A stretch of 64,000 nucleotides of DNA from Diplosphaera chodatii. Lineage: Eukaryota; Chlorophyta; Trebouxiophyceae; Prasiolales; Stichococcaceae. Each line of letters opens with the position of its first letter. Position 1 is the first letter of the stretch. Below, one piece after another: positions 1 through 13,389 of the stretch. Under the pieces are notes generated by a model. It saw only the letters and a list, made by a program, of their open reading frames with translations. It ran no database searches and was not told the origin of the DNA. The translations under genes were made by a program, and so were the position numbers. The stretch lies in the NCBI GenBank assembly GCA_032358165.1, contig JAALGY010000036.1, forward strand, positions 310,001 through 374,000. Reading direction: 5' to 3'.

Positions 1-2425
1 AGCGTGTCTCATGGTGTAGGTCTCGCCCACGACAGACTGTGTCAGCCGCACGCGCACCTCCAGCTGACTGGAGCCGTGGCGGCCGGCGGCGCCTGCTGCT
101 GTGGCGGCGGTGCCTGGCCCCCTGGATTCCCATCTGTGGTTGGCGGTGAGACGGCAACCATGCCGGCAGTCGGGCCTAGCTGTGCCTGCGGGGGCGGCAG
201 CCCCGGCAAACCCTGCGGCGCCCAACCCGATCAGTGACACATGGTTTGGACATGAGCTCCAGCACCATCACTTGCTACCTCTGTGGGGTGTGTGCGCTGT
301 TGCAGCAGGATTTACCTGCTGCAGGTTGTCTGACGACAACCCCTGCTCCACAAATCCAAACGCTGCAGTGGCTGCAGGCGGTGAAGGCTGTGCACGGGGA
401 CTCTGAAACCCCGAGCGAGCCTGCTCCAGCTGCACAGCCTCTGCACCAGGTGGTCCCATATCTCGGCATTTTGGTGCATCTTGCAGTGCATACATGTGAC
501 AGCAACAGGCGCACTAGCTGCAGCAACCATGTGCGCAGCACCGAAGCTGGAGGAGTGTACCTGTGCTGCTGGCGGGCGGGTGCGGCAGCTGCCCTGCAGG
601 TGGCGGCAGCACGGCCACATCCTCAGCTGCGGAGGTGGCGAATGCCGGCGGGCTGACGGCAGCAGTGCTGGCCCGCGGCGAGGCCGCCGGCATGTCAGCC
701 ACGCCAGCAGCCACCATGTGAGCCAAGAACTCGTCTGGGTCCATCGACAGGCTGCCGCTGTTGATCGTCTCGATGAAGCTTGCAGCCGAGTACTGCAGTG
801 GCAAAGTGCGCATGTGGTGCTTCCACCAGCTCGTGTGGCACAGGTGATGCTCACTTGCGTTGTCTACAACATCAGAGTCAGGTATCACAACTTTGCATTT
901 GGGCTGCATTGATTGCTCAGCATGTGCATGGCTGCTCTTGCTACTAACGCACCAGCTGAGTGAAGAAGTATGCAGACTCGGACATCATGCGCGAGTGCAT
1001 GCGGAAGCGTTCAATGTACATAAGGTTGGAGGCCAGCTGCGGCGGGTTGGCATGGATCAGGACGTAGATCAGCACCGGCAGAAAGTCGTCTGCGCCTGGC
1101 ATGGCAGCATCAGCAGGTGTGAGCGTCAACTGCCTTGTCAGTTTGAATCATGTTGCTAAACAGTGCAGTAGGCGGCTGGCTGGGCTATGCAAAGCAGCAG
1201 ATGGTGATGTACCTCGAGCATCACCATCGTGGCCGACGTGCAGCAGGTTGTTGATCACGCGGCAGCAGTTTAGGATGCACACCAGCTTGTCCCGGGGCGC
1301 CTGCAGGGGTGCAACGTTGTTGTCTGTCACATGCTGATTGCTGGTGTTGAAACAGACACAAAAGGCCCTGAACACCTCCAGACGGGACCATGGCTGCACC
1401 TTGTAGTTGTTGAGCTTGTGCAGCTCCTTCATGGCGAGCAGCCAGGCGGTGTGGTCACGATGCCCCGCCGGAATGTCCAGGTGCTCCGCCCTCACGAACG
1501 TGAGCGCCTGCACAGCTCAGCAAGCACATCACACGATGAAAGTACTCTGCTCAGGCACCCAGTGTGCAGTCCGTTTGAAGATCTGTCGCACATGGCACAG
1601 TCGTGTGCTGCGTGCAGTCCGCGGCTTCTGTGCAACACAACGAGCTGCATACCTCCATGCGCTGCGCTAGGGCCTCATCACGCTCACGGTCTGATGCACT
1701 GGCGGCAAACACCTTGCTGTACAGCTTTGTCATCAGATACTTCTCCAGGCCCTGGTATTGCAAGGACATTGCACGTCTTCAGCACAATGCGTGTAAAGCA
1801 CTGTGGATCCCATGCATCAGGCACCGCAAGGTGCAGCCTGCTCGGCAGCTGCGCACCTCGATGGCCTGCTGCTGGTGCTCGCCTGGCGAGCTTGCCCACA
1901 CTGGGTGCGACTTGAAGGCCGCCTCACTCTTCAGGAGGAAGTCCTGCCCGCAGAGACGACGGAAAGCAGTGTCAGTGTGGTACACGAGGCACTTTTCAAA
2001 GCAAGCTCAGTGCTGCTGATCACACAAGCAACAACCTGCACGCGCTGACTGTCTTGCTCCGGGTCTGGCGGTTTGTTGTCAAACTCCTTGATGAATCTGC
2101 AGCATTCAGCAAGCACAGAAAGTGTGGATGGTCATGGCCGCAGGGTGTGCAACCAGCAGTCTGCAACATCTGGGGCAGTGCGAGGTTCACAAAGCAAGTC
2201 AGCGCCATAGACTCACATCTTGATGCTCTTGACGAGATCAGCTGCCCTTGCATCCTTCATTCGCTCGAGAAACTCCGCAAAGGACAGGGGCTGCGTCGCC
2301 TCAGCGAGCTGCAGATCGTCAGCCATGTCTGCTGGCGTCGTGCGCCCCGCAACAGATGCCCTTCTGAAGCTATCACCTTCTGTTCTGCGTGATAGCATCG
2401 TGGTGGTAAGGGAGGCCACTTCCAT
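1..2425 (-). CDS. VPS9A: VPS9-domain guanine-nucleotide exchange factor for Rab5-type GTPases (3' end outside window)
   Basis: Spliced minus-strand gene. VPS9-domain proteins activate Rab5-class GTPases on endosomes. The ATG at 2425 opens a low-complexity leader followed by LSFAEFLERMKD. Later exons give FIKEFDNKPPDPEQDSQR (about 2040-2110), a segment containing GLEKYLMTKLYSKVF (about 1690-1760), and RDKLVCILNCCRVINNLL (about 1220-1290). The exon at about 955-1100 carries the VPS9 signature DDFLPVLIYVLIHANPPQL, with the conserved Asp and Tyr needed for Rab binding and exchange. An exon at about 600-860 encodes AASFIETINSGSLSMDPDEF. After it come Pro/Gln/Ala-rich segments reaching the window edge. 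The order of helical bundle, VPS9 core and disordered tail matches plant VPS9A. The exact splice sites and the C-terminus are not resolved. The gene is divergent from MED12. Confidence 0.8.
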
Positions 2426-3326
2426 GGTCAGTTCGACAGGTCGATGATCGGTCCGTGGATGCTGCAAATTTGGATGCTTATCGATGTAGTGCACTTGTGA
2501 CACGTTGCTCAGGCGCTTTCATCTACCTTGATCTATCCGGGCCTGGGTTGAACGGCAGCACACAGTATCGCCTGGCTCTCTGTGCAGGTGTGTGCCTTGC
2601 CTACTCAAATCGTGCGGGTTGGCACAAACACAAGGTGCCAGCAGCGCTCTAGGCCTTGGTCGGACAACCTATAAGAGCGAGGATTGCAAGCAAGCAGCGG
2701 CCGTTTGCAGTTGCATTTCTGCAGAGGTGTTCTGCACCTGTGTGTAATTGCACGTGCTGCCAGGTCATCACAAGCTTGATGCGGCAATGCAATTTCGCAA
2801 GAAATGCTTGCATTGGTAACAGCAGCACTTATATCTCAATGGAAAATGCGACGCCACACATGATACACCTTGGCACTGCGGAGCTGCCAGTGCGCCAGCC
2901 GCTTGTGGACATGCGCATGTAGTGACCCTGAAGCAAGGGCACGCTTGACAATGTGACATGATCGGCTCAAATGTGTATGATATATACCAGGCGTGTGTAG
3001 CTGGAAGTTTGTGGGTATCATGTTGAGCTATCGTCCCATGTCGCACGGCGTCGGAGCAGCGATCACGCTGGCTCAGCATGTCATGATGCAGCCTGCCAGC
3101 GACGAGGCCAACGATAAAATTCGTCCAAGCTGCAGCACATCTGTGCTCACGTGGGTAATGATATGAACGATGCAGCCATACCAGCTGCCACGCTGCATCT
3201 ATCCGCCACTGAGTGATGGTCTTGGCCCCCCCGGCCATTTTCCAGTCACACAGGTGTGCAACGATGCAAGCATCCCCGTCAGCTGGAATGTGAAGCTGTC
3301 GCTGGATTGAGTGATTCAACAAGTGT
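2426..3326. promoter_or_regulatory. Intergenic region between divergent VPS9 and MED12
   Basis: About 0.9 kb lies between the VPS9 start codon and the first plausible MED12 coding segment. It should hold both 5' UTRs and promoters, and perhaps an unplaced first exon of MED12. I see no conserved coding signal, RNA gene or repeat in it. Confidence 0.35.
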
Positions 3327-6300
3327 TTGCCGGAGCTACATGCTGCTGCTATACAGGACTGTGCTGAGCTCGGCCTCGATGCCAAGGCGGTGCAGAGGGG
3401 GCACGCAATCAGCTACGCGGCGCTGGGCATATCAGGTGCAGACGAGACTGCTCTCACGCTGCTGCCAGCTACGGCAGGATGGTCATCGGACAAGCTGGGC
3501 AATGTACGGCAGGTACAGCAACCCATCCAAGTCTGTGCCAGGGAGTGTGTGTTGCGCACGCCTGCTGTGGCCTACTTGCATCTCTCGCATTGCTGCACAG
3601 TCGCCAAAGCAACTGCCAACGACATCTGCAGTTCGCTCGGAGCCAGCTACGGGCGGCGCAAACGACCAGAGCCCGCACACGGCGTGCCGGCCGCCTGTAT
3701 GGCCAGCCGCTGGTGGGGTCAGCCCTGGCGGTGCAAGCCGCGGGCGCGCGTGCAATGCCAGAGCTGCGGACGGTGGGCGAGGAGGCCAAGGGCGCCTGGT
3801 TGCAGGTGCTGGTGCCTCCAGCTCTGCCGTCCACCGTAATGCACCTTGCAGAACCATGCGCCCCGAGATGTACGCTGCAGATGTCTGCACAGCCCGTGCA
3901 AGACGCCTACGGTCATCTCTGCTGACATCCACAGCTGTGTGCCCGAGTGTCATGATACATGGCACCGTCACACCACCGCAGGAGCTCGAGGCCGGGTCAC
4001 TTGGTGTCCTACTGGAGGGCGGCTGGGCCCCACATGGGTACTTTCGGCGCACCATGTTTGAGGCATTCCTGGCGCACCGTGTGCCTCCGCAGCGAGCGCT
4101 GTGGTTTGCACAATGTGTCTACGTCAGCCGCAGCAGGTTCGCACTTTTGCTTGACCCACCGTGTCATCATGATGTGTGGTGAATCACACATATGGTGTAG
4201 ATAAGCATCGTACATGTTGTTGTCCTGTCATCCATGACATTGACCACTGCAGGAGCGACAAAGAAGCGCGTGCCACGGAGTGGACTCAGCATCTGACAGA
4301 TTTCATGGACAGTGTGCTTGCTGACACCCGCGGCCGTCCTGCACGGTCTGCCAACACCCTGGAAGAAGACGGCAGTTCAGAGAGCCCTGGTGAGGAGAGC
4401 GGCTGGCTGCAGGTCGACCTGCAACCGCTGCTTGGCAGGTGCGGGAGGTATTGAACTGTTTGAGTCAAAGGACGACCGAGTTGCTGCTCACACGCTTGCA
4501 GGTTGGCTGGGCGACATCTGCAGACCACATTCAAACCTCCCATCGGAAAGTGAAGGTCTGTCAATGCACACATGCAGGTCTGCAGCAGGCAAGTGGTCGT
4601 ATTTGCTGCGCCTGGTCGGAGCAAGCATGCGGGAGGGCATCCTGGATGTGGGGGAGTTTCTCAAATGGATGCTCCCGCGAGTTGCTGGCCCCACAGCAGA
4701 TGCCTCCCTTGCATCAGCTGCTGCGGTGCTGCCCATGCTACAGGCGTCCATCTGGGTGCGCATCCACTTGTGTGGCATTCGACTGGGCACTCTGGGGCCT
4801 GAAGGTCTGTGTTAAAAAGTTCTACGCTGCAAAAAGCTGCTGCCATGTGTGAGGTACCCATCAGGCACACAGGCTGCCTGCGCTTCCCCTGCAGGAGTTG
4901 GCGCTGTCGACGGCGCATGTCATGAGCACAGTCGATGCCATCGCTGCACGCATGAAAGCGCTGTCAAGTGCCCAGGCGTTGCCGCTGTGCAAGCACGTTC
5001 AGCAGGCGCGTGGCCCTTCCATGGGGCATTGCTTAGTCGAAATTGAGTTTGTATCGCCGACACCCACTCGCCATGCACTCCGGCTGGAGGTGTGGCGAAG
5101 TGTCTGTTACTGCTATTGCAGGCGTACCTGCAGCTGCTGCAGGTCCTGACCACGCATGCTCCGCTGGCCGTGTTGCCGCTGCCCAGCCAGACGCCGCTGC
5201 TCACCAGGGCTGCCGGGCCCCTCCTGCCGCCCATCAGCATTGCCGCACGTCACAACCGGGGTGCCAGCAACAGCACAGCCGCAGCGGCAGATGTGCAGAA
5301 CTGCGCAGACGCGCTCGCCTCCGCTGTCACAGCACGGTGACAGATGCCGATTTGCAGGAGCTGCTAGATTACTGACGAATACGAGCCATCCTACACGCTG
5401 ACATCTGGGTGATTTTTCAGCAGCTGCACGGACCGCTCCTGGAACATGCATGCAGGGTGCTGTCATACAGCGAGGCAGACGCACTCGCAGTCCTGGATGC
5501 CGCCATGCCTGTGTGCTGCCCCTCATCCACCCTGGAGGGACTCAGGACCTGTGTGGCACGCAGTCTGCCTGACGACGCCAAACAGCAGGTGGGCCACTGC
5601 ATGGACGAGGGTGGCCAGCCCATCAGGCGGCAAACCATAGGGAAGTCCAGCCAAGGTTACATCATCGAGAAGATCAACACCCGGATGTGGATGATCTTTT
5701 TGTTACGCAGCATACCTCTAGCCTGCTGCCTGACACTGTGTCTCTTGCAGTTATGAGAGAAAGCTGGCTGTGTGCAGGCTGAGCTCGTGAGGCTGGTGTG
5801 TCACTGGGGTGCCTCTTGTCCGCTGGCGGACTGTGCATCCGCAGTCGGCGCCGTGCAACAGGTCACCCCAAATGCAAATGGTGGGTCGTGAAACTCAGCA
5901 GCACAGGCCCCTGCGCATCCTGCAGCACCCACTTATGGCGCCAGCCTACTTTAAAACGTACATGTTTGAACCATTGCGTGTCCTCCATCTGCAGATCTGC
6001 ATCCCGCGTTTGCAACCACGCTGCTGAGGGAGATCACAAAGGGTCGCGTAAATGCTTCACCCACCCTCCCAGCCCTTCAAAGGTAATGAAGCAGCGATGC
6101 ACGGTGTTCATGATAGGATATTGGTTGTTGCGCAACCCTGCGCAGCAATGCATCGTCGTGGGGACAGCACCTCCAACACACTCCAACCTGTACTGCTGCC
6201 AGGGAGGTGATGCAGTGGCTGGACCGGGAGGCACGCGGACGAAGCGTCAGCGATGGCAGCGCGACCACCAGTCACATCGCAGAGCTGCTGGTGGGCTGCG

Positions 6301-9300
6301 CCAGTCCCACACCCCGGTCTGCGACGGCATGTCGACTGAACAGTAGCGTCCTGACTTTGATAGTGGGCGTGCTTGTGTGCCTTCCAGGTGCGCATTGCTG
6401 AGGCGGGTTTGTTCTGCCCTGCCGCATACTTGCACTGCCTGGTGGCGCGGGGCACGTCCACCCTGCAACCGTGCAGCGGGGTTGGTGCAGACGCCAAGGC
6501 CACCTTCCACAGGTTGGTGCTCTGCTCCACCGGTGACATGCATTGCGCAGACAGCTGTCGATGCACTCACGACCACATCGTCTGACAGTGTCTTCGATGG
6601 GACTGCAGGCAGATGCTTCGCCACCTGCATCCGCAGCTGGGACTCCCCACGTTGTGTGAGGGAGCGGCAGCACACGCCGGCAGGGCACATCGGAGTGCTG
6701 CTCACCGCCGGTACAGGGCTGACCGCGCCGGCTGGCAGCAGCCGGGCCTGCTGCTGTCCAGGAAGCGCAAGGCCCGTGGCGGCAGTTTCACAGCGGAGCA
6801 GGTGGCAGAAAGCACGCCGCAGGAAAGTGAGCCAGGTCGTGACAAGGCCACCATGCCAGCGCAGCAGCGCTGCTCTCTGGGTGCTGTGCTTCAGGCGGCT
6901 GCAGCAATCTTGGGCATGGCGGCAGGGGCTCTCAGCGGCGCCAGCAGCGGCAAACCGCCAATCGCTGGGCAACCAGCCCAGATCCGCACGCTGCCAGGCC
7001 TGTTGGCAGCTGCTGCACGCCTCCGCCCCTGGCAGCAGCGGTGCCTCGCACAGCAGGCGTCCGCAGCGCTGCCAGAGCTGGCGCTGGCGGCCAGTCCCGC
7101 CTCGCTGCTGGGCTGCCTGGCGCTGCTGGATGCTGCGGGCGGGGCAGCGGACGCTGTGAGGGCGCTGCTGGCCGCGGTCCCGCGGCTCCTGGTGGCGGAG
7201 GCGCTCTCCTCCCGGACAGCGGGCAGCGGCGGCAACCCCACAGGTGCAAAACCAGGCTGCTGCATCATTGATATAATAGAAACAGGTCCGTGACTATCAT
7301 GTACTTGACGTATGTTTGTGGGAAAAGCAGCCAATGAACCCAGTAAACACAAGTGATGTTGCACCTGCTCTGCAGCTGCGCCGCCGGATCCGGCTGCTGG
7401 GGTCCTGCTGGCGGGGCTACAGGGCCGCCAGGGCGCACTCGCCGCCGCCGGGCTTGCGACAGAGGCGCTGACTGCCGCGACGCAGGCAGCTTGGGCCACG
7501 GCGCAGCCGCTGCAGCCGGGGAGCTTTGCCGCAGCGCTTTGTGCGTACGCCATCAGCCTTGTCGGCACTCTCAGGTGCCACTGCCATGGGCTTGCTGCAA
7601 TGGCGCACAATAATACCCTGTCACAGCACCAAACCTGTCCCCTGGCTGCATGTGGTAATGACCCTGCAGGGCGTATGGAGCTGTTCAGCAACATGCTCCT
7701 GGAGACCACACTGCAACAATGATCCACTTTCACATTGTTGCAGGGAGAGGCAGGATGTCAGGGCATGGCTGAGCGCAGCATGCAAGGAGCGGCCGAGCCA
7801 CTGGCTGGCGCTGCGGCTGGCATCAGCGTCCAGCACCCTGCCGGGGGCTGCAGCCGGCAAAACTGTGCTGCCGCCGCGGCCGCCGCCGCCGACCCCGCCG
7901 GACTGGCGCAAGGCGCTGTCGGGGCTGATCATGCCGCTGCACGATGCGCATCCAGCAGCGGCTGCAGGCACGGCCTGGCAGGTGGCACGCGGCCTGCACG
8001 CATGGGCCCAAGGTCGCCAAGCTGCTGCTTCCGCCCAGCCAGGAGGCGACAGTGCCTGTTATGCAGCCCTTATCGAGGCGCTGTTCCAGAGCTTCTTTTG
8101 GGCATCCCGCAGCGGCAGTGAGGCAGCCACCGCGGAGTCGTCAGGCATGCCTGCCAGCTCGCCCGATGCAGCTGGGCCCGAGTCAGCAGCCTGTGTACAG
8201 GCGGCGGCAGCTCTGCACCTGCATGTTGCGGTGCTCAGCCACCTCGCAACGCTGCAGGCCGCTGGGGCGGCAGGCAGAGGGGTGACCTCCGGCGGGGAGG
8301 CCTCGCCACTTCAGGCGGCCATCCTTGCATGCTGCCGTGCCCAGTTCGAGCCAGCGACATACCAGAGGCGGGACCTGCGCCCTCAGGTTTGGACCAAATG
8401 CTTCATGTTCAGGTGCAGAGGGCTTTGCCATGCTGCTTCAAAGTGCATACCGGGTGCTCAATGGCAGGCGTTTTCCGTTGCAGGCCGGCAGTTTCCTTGT
8501 CGGATGCGTCGCGTATGGCCTGGTGCTGTTGGAGAGCGCAGTGGCAGCCGGCGGGAACAATCTGTCCTGGGTTGCTGTCCTCCTGGGCCCGCCTGGCCAC
8601 CATGTCCATGCAGGCAGGCCTGCCCTCTGCATGAACGGCGTCCACTGCAGCTGACGACTCACCAGCAATACCACGCACCATCAGCGCTTCACGTCAGGGG
8701 GTGGGAGTGTCGTGAATATTTTACAGTCACCATGTGTGCAGGGGCAGCGGGTGCACTGGTTGCTGCGCAGCGGCAGCTCTCCTTCCACAGTGTGTGGGCA
8801 GCACTGGACGGAGCGGGCCTCGCTGCTGCGCTCGGTCCCGGCGCGCCAGGCTCGCCTGCCACCCTCGGAGGAGGCCCTGCATCAATGGCCTCCGCTCACA
8901 GCCAGCTGTGGGGCCACCCGCCCCTGGCGGCAGTCCTGCTGCGCCAGCCGCAGGTGCCCACAACATAAAACTGACTCGGCCGGCCAGCCACCTGACGCAT
9001 CTGAGTTGAGGCTGGGTTCTCCAGTTCAATAGCGTTGTGCCTGGCGTCGCAGGCACTTCATGAGCGGCTGCATGCCAGAAACAGCATCTGGTACCGGCCT
9101 CACGCCAGCACACGCACAGCACTGCCTGCAAGGTGCGCGTGTGTGGTGGCAGCCTGCAGGTTGCTGATGCTGCTGGTCATGGCACCCACCGGCAACTCGG
9201 GCCATGCTCGCATGATGCGGACCCACCCACGCTGCAGGGTGTTGCTGACTGCTGTGCTGGGCGGAAGCTCCCCGGGCAGCGAGAAGATGGCGCCAGCCGA

Positions 9301-11434
9301 CCTTAGTCAGCGCCTCCTGACGTCCCTCGCGCCTGCCAACTTCGGCCTGGCGCGGCTGCTGTGCCGGGTGCTGCTGGACGAGGAGATTTACGCGGTTGCC
9401 TTGCAGCGCTCCGGCAGCACAGAGAGCGCCGCGGCAGCGGTGCACGCGGCGGCCGCCGATGCTCAGAAAGGCGCCGCGGCCATCACGGACGCGGAGAAGC
9501 GGTTTGTATCCCAGGCACGCCCCTGCTGCTGTTCTTGAGGCGGCTGCCTCGGCTAAGCAGCCGCTCCATGACGCAGACTGTGTGCCCTGGGTCGGTCGTG
9601 TGTTACCCCAGCGTGATGATACGTTTTGCATGCACTCGCAGATACTGGGGCAGCTGGCAGCACGACCGGAGGCGGCTGCGACGCTGGCGCAGCTGGCGTG
9701 GGGCCTGGGCCGTGGGCTGGGCGAGCACCTGCTGCAGCTGCAGCAGTGGGCTCTGCAGGTGGGCTGCGGGCGCCTGTATGCTGCCCTGCTTCCTGCTCAA
9801 GGTCGGTGCCCCAGTTGGACCCCTTCGCCTCCAAGTGTCTTGGGCCACGCATGCAAGGATGCTAACTGGCTTGCAGGAGGCAAAAGCGCAACAGTCCTTG
9901 AGGGACTGCCACATCCGCCACACCGCAGCCGCAGGCCCAACCGCAGCAGCGGCGGATGACAGCCAACCCATCAGCGCTTCAGCAAGTGCAGCGCAACGAA
10001 CAGGACCGTTTGCATTGGAGTCGGGGTTTGTCAACGCAGCCCTGACAGGGCTTGCTCGCAGCGGCTCAGCGCGTCAACGAGAGGTAAAGCCGCAAAGAGC
10101 ACTGGGCACACCGACATCAGAGGTTCCATCTGGGCGTATTGCTTGTCAGAAGCCGGTTGTCAGCAGCCAATCTGCTGCGGACGCCTGTATCTGTCTTGTG
10201 TACACGCGACCCTGGTCTAAGGAACCAATGCGCAGTGCAGTTTGCGGAGGCAGCGATCCGGCAGCTGGACGAGTTGCCCGCGGCGCACGGCAGCAGCGCG
10301 CAGCTGCAGGTGGCGCTGTGGCTGCGGCTGGCGCTGCTGAGCCCGCTGCTGCCGCTGGTGTACGCCAGCAGGGAGGCCGGGGCGGGGCACAACTTGCGCG
10401 CCCTGCTGGCGCCCACCCTCCTGAGGTGCTCGTCACCTTCTGCAGGCGGCATGTTGTCATGCATGGTCGTGCTGTTGCAGACAACACTGCGCTGGGCTCG
10501 TGCTAAATGCCGCAGCTGGGCGGAGGGAGCCCTGTGATGTGCTCGCAGGCTGGCGCTGGCTCCCTGGGCGTCGGCAGACCCGGTGGCCGGGGGCGGCGGG
10601 GCCGCTGCCGCGGCGGCGGCGGCGGCGGCGGCCGCGGGGGAGCCGCTGCCGCAGCGTCTGGCGGCGCTGCTGGGCGGCCTGCTGCCCGGCACCTGGGCCG
10701 CCTGGCTGCGGGGGGAGCAGGCACGGCCTGTTTTATTCCCTTTGGCGCTGATGTCCTCGAGCCGCGATGGTCGTCCTAAACTACGTCTGCGAAACGGGCC
10801 GCTACCCTAGCTGCCTCACACCTCATGGTCGCATGCCTATGGACTCGGACACGTGCTGCAGGCCAAGCTGCGGGAGGTGGCGCGCTGGGACGGCTGCTCC
10901 CGGCTGCAGCTGGAGGCGCAGGCGGCGGGGGTCACGGCGCGCGCGACGCTGCGGCTGCAGACGTGCATGCCGGTGCCGCCGCCGCCCGGGGCCGCGCTGC
11001 CCCCGGCCGCCGCACACCCTGCGCCCGCAGCTGCAGACCCCGCAGCTTCGAGCCCCACACCTGCAGCGCCGCCCGCCGGCCCAGCCGCGGCCGCGCAGGC
11101 GCACCCGCCACCGCAGCCGGCGCCGGCAGCCGCTGCTGGCGGCAAGCGGGGGGCGGGCTCCCCGCAGGGCGGCGGCTCCCCGCGAGGCGCGGCCCAGAAG
11201 GCGAAGCTGGACCCCCTGGCCTGGGCGTCCGCCGAGGCGGTGCCCCTGGACCCGTGGATCGTGCTGGAGGCGCACCAGGCGGCGGCGGACAGGGCGGCGC
11301 GGGACCAGCGCCCGCGTCAGCCGGCGGCGCAGCGTGCAGGCCCAGGGCCCAGGGCGGCGCACTTCCTGGCGGGCGCAGTGCGTCGGCCGCGCGGCCGCCT
11401 GCTGTATGCGGCGCCCCAGCTGGAGGACGGCTGA
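3327..11434 (+). CDS. MED12: Mediator complex subunit 12 (kinase module)
   Basis: Large spliced gene. MED12 joins CDK8, cyclin C and MED13 in the Mediator kinase module and activates CDK8. The match to plant MED12 is clear in two places. The exon near 3630-3800 reads LRAAQTTRARTRRAGRLYGQ PLVGSAL, parallel to the Arabidopsis segment that ends GQVYGVPLSGSLL. The exon near 4010-4140 reads APHGYFRRTMFEAFLAHRVP and continues PQRALWFAQCVYV, followed near 4255-4320 by RATEWTQHLTDFMDSVLAD; this is the Med12 domain. The rest is a helical, Ala/Leu-rich scaffold in many exons, with a GCG-repeat polyalanine tract near 10600-10640. The last exon (from about 10853) ends in a Pro/Ala-rich tail with QLEDG and a stop at 11434. 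The start is uncertain: no convincing ATG-proximal motif was found, so the first exon may lie upstream. Most splice sites between 5000 and 10800 are approximate. It converges on PP4R2. Confidence 0.8.
10600..10645 (+). repeat. GCG trinucleotide tract encoding polyalanine in MED12
   Basis: A run of GCG/GCC codons gives an uninterrupted alanine stretch in the MED12 frame and polyglycine or polyarginine in the other frames. It is probably an expandable microsatellite in a disordered linker. Confidence 0.7.
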
Positions 11435-11655
11435 CTGCCAGGCCGTGCACCGTGTACCAGCATGTGTATTATGTCGATCGGTGTGCAATGTGACCAATTT
11501 TGGTGGGGCTGAGATCACGTCAGGTTGGATGTGCTGCGAGGCCAACACAGACTATATTCTGCTTCTGACATGGGGTCACTGTATCTGTTGACAGCCCGAG
11601 GGTTTTGTGTTGCAAAGCATCGTGTTGCACTAAAAGCATGCCCGAGTGTATCCCA

Positions 11656-13389
11656 TCATGCCACTGCTGCTGCTGCTGCTGCTGCTTCGCCGTCCGGCTG
11701 CTGTATGTCGCCGGGCGCTCCCAGCGCGGCCTCTGCTCCGGTGGCGGGTGCGGGCGCGGCCGGGTCCACGTCCATGGGCTCCGCGACAGGGGACTGGAGC
11801 AGGGCCTCCAGGGCGGGGTCGTCCGCTGCGGGGCTGTGCACTGTGCCCGCTGCCGCCGGCCGGGCGCTCGCGCCGTTGCCCACCGCCTCCTGCGCGACGA
11901 CCCCCGCGGGCATCACCGCAGCGGCTGCCGGCGCTGCCGCGCTGGCTGCGCCGCTGCCGGCGGGGAGCTGGGGTGCTGCTGCGCTGCTCTGCGGCGGCTC
12001 TGCAGGGGCAGTGCCCTCCGGTGCAGCAGTGACCGGCACCCCGGCGCCCTGCAAAACCACTTTCCGTGCTGTTAGATGCACAACGTGGACGAAGGCTCTT
12101 CAAACCTCCCCTGCCCTCCATGTGCGGATAGTTGATGTCCACAGAGGCTCACATCTGGTGCACACGCATCACAGCAATGACTGCACACACCTGGGCTCCT
12201 CCTGAATCGGGGCCAGACTCCGTGAAGACGCTGTTCAGGAACGCTGTCTCCGCCGCCGCATGCATCGAGCTGCTGAAGCCCCCACCAGCGCCGGCCGCCA
12301 CCGCCCGCGCCGCGTCATCGCCTGTGCCAACAGCTTCATGACATGACAACAGTGCCCTGAACCATAAGCCCGATACCCTGTACGGTATAAATGTCATAGG
12401 GACTGACAGACCGTCGACAGCACCCACCGCCATTGGCGAGGGGGCCGTTGGCCGCTGGTGGCTGGGCTGCGGCGGCCGGCGGCGGCGCAGCTGTGTCCGG
12501 CGGCGCAGGGTTCTCGTTGACTGGCGGCAGGTCCGCCAGCCGGGGCCGGGGGGGCGGCGCCGGCGTCGGCGGCAGCACCGACACCACCGCCAGCTGCTTC
12601 TCGAGCGCCAGCGCCTGCGCAAGCGGCGGTGTGCGTCAGAAGTCATCTGAGCATAAGTCTGACCAGCTCTATGAGCTGAACGCCTGCTTGCTGTCATGCA
12701 CTCGTCAAGTGTCGTGCATCTCCGAGCGGGCGAATGTGTGCTGTCATCCAAATTACATGATATATGACCCCAAGCTGGACCCCACCAGCTTGACGAAGGA
12801 GGAGTACTGCTTGCTGGGCGCCAGCAGCAGCTCGGCAAAGCGCTGCAGCGTGAAGGGGGCGCCGCGCGTGCACCCCTGCAGCAGGCCGCCCAGCCGCGCC
12901 CGTGTCTCGGCCGCCGCCTCCGGGCCCATGCCCGCCGGCGATGGCCCGACCTGCGGCCGGCTGATACGTCAGCCGTTGCAGCCGTGCCCCAATGTCAGCA
13001 ACGGCGCCGGCTGGGCAGACGTCACCGGTGTGCAGACGGCAGTGTGTGCAACCCTTCTGCGTTGTTTGTCAGATAAGCAGAGAGGCAGCGGTGGCCGCCA
13101 GCACCTCTACGTGCGCTTCGGCCTCAAACTCCTGCAGGACCTGGTCCATGATCTCGGCCATCAGCGTGCGCACCAGTGGCCAGGGGTACCTGCAGGGGCA
13201 GCGCTTACGTTGCACGTCTTCACGTGTCTCGCAGCCCCTATGTTGATGCCTACTCGGTCGTCCTGCCATGCCGGATCCATGGCGTGGCGCACATGCGTAC
13301 CTGAGAACGCCGGCTGTTGCGATTTCTGCCACTACGCCGCGCAGAGCCGGTGTCAGCTTCCGCTGTCCAGGTGGGGAACTGCGCCGCAT
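11656..13389 (-). CDS. PPP4R2: Serine/threonine protein phosphatase 4 regulatory subunit 2
   Basis: Regulatory subunit of the PP4 phosphatase complex, which works in DNA-damage response and spliceosomal protein maturation. Six exons join in frame: 13301-13389, 13105-13189, 12786-12950, 12428-12614, 12191-12333 and 11656-12048, giving 353 residues. The PP4R2 signature is present: LTPALRGVVAEIATAGVLR, then YPWPLVRTLMAEIMDQVL (across intron 1), then APFTLQRFAELLLAPSKQY and LALALEKQLAVVS (across intron 3). The N-terminal half is the conserved domain. The C-terminal half is low-complexity Ala/Pro, contains an acidic EPMDVDP patch, and ends in a polyalanine run coded by a CTG-type repeat. The start ATG at 13389 was chosen because it is the nearest to the domain; an in-frame ATG at 13596 is also open. 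Transcribed towards MED12 and divergent from ORC6. Confidence 0.85.
11660..11690. repeat. CTG/CAG trinucleotide repeat at the 3' end of PPP4R2
   Basis: CTG repeats on the plus strand, just inside the PPP4R2 stop, are read on the minus strand as consecutive alanines (GCA/GCG register). Confidence 0.7.

Noticed and set aside
10767..11591. Long plus-strand open frame of about 270 codons, extremely Arg/Pro-rich
   Set aside because: It overlaps the MED12 terminal exon in another frame. High GC gives long stop-free shadows, and it has no domain.
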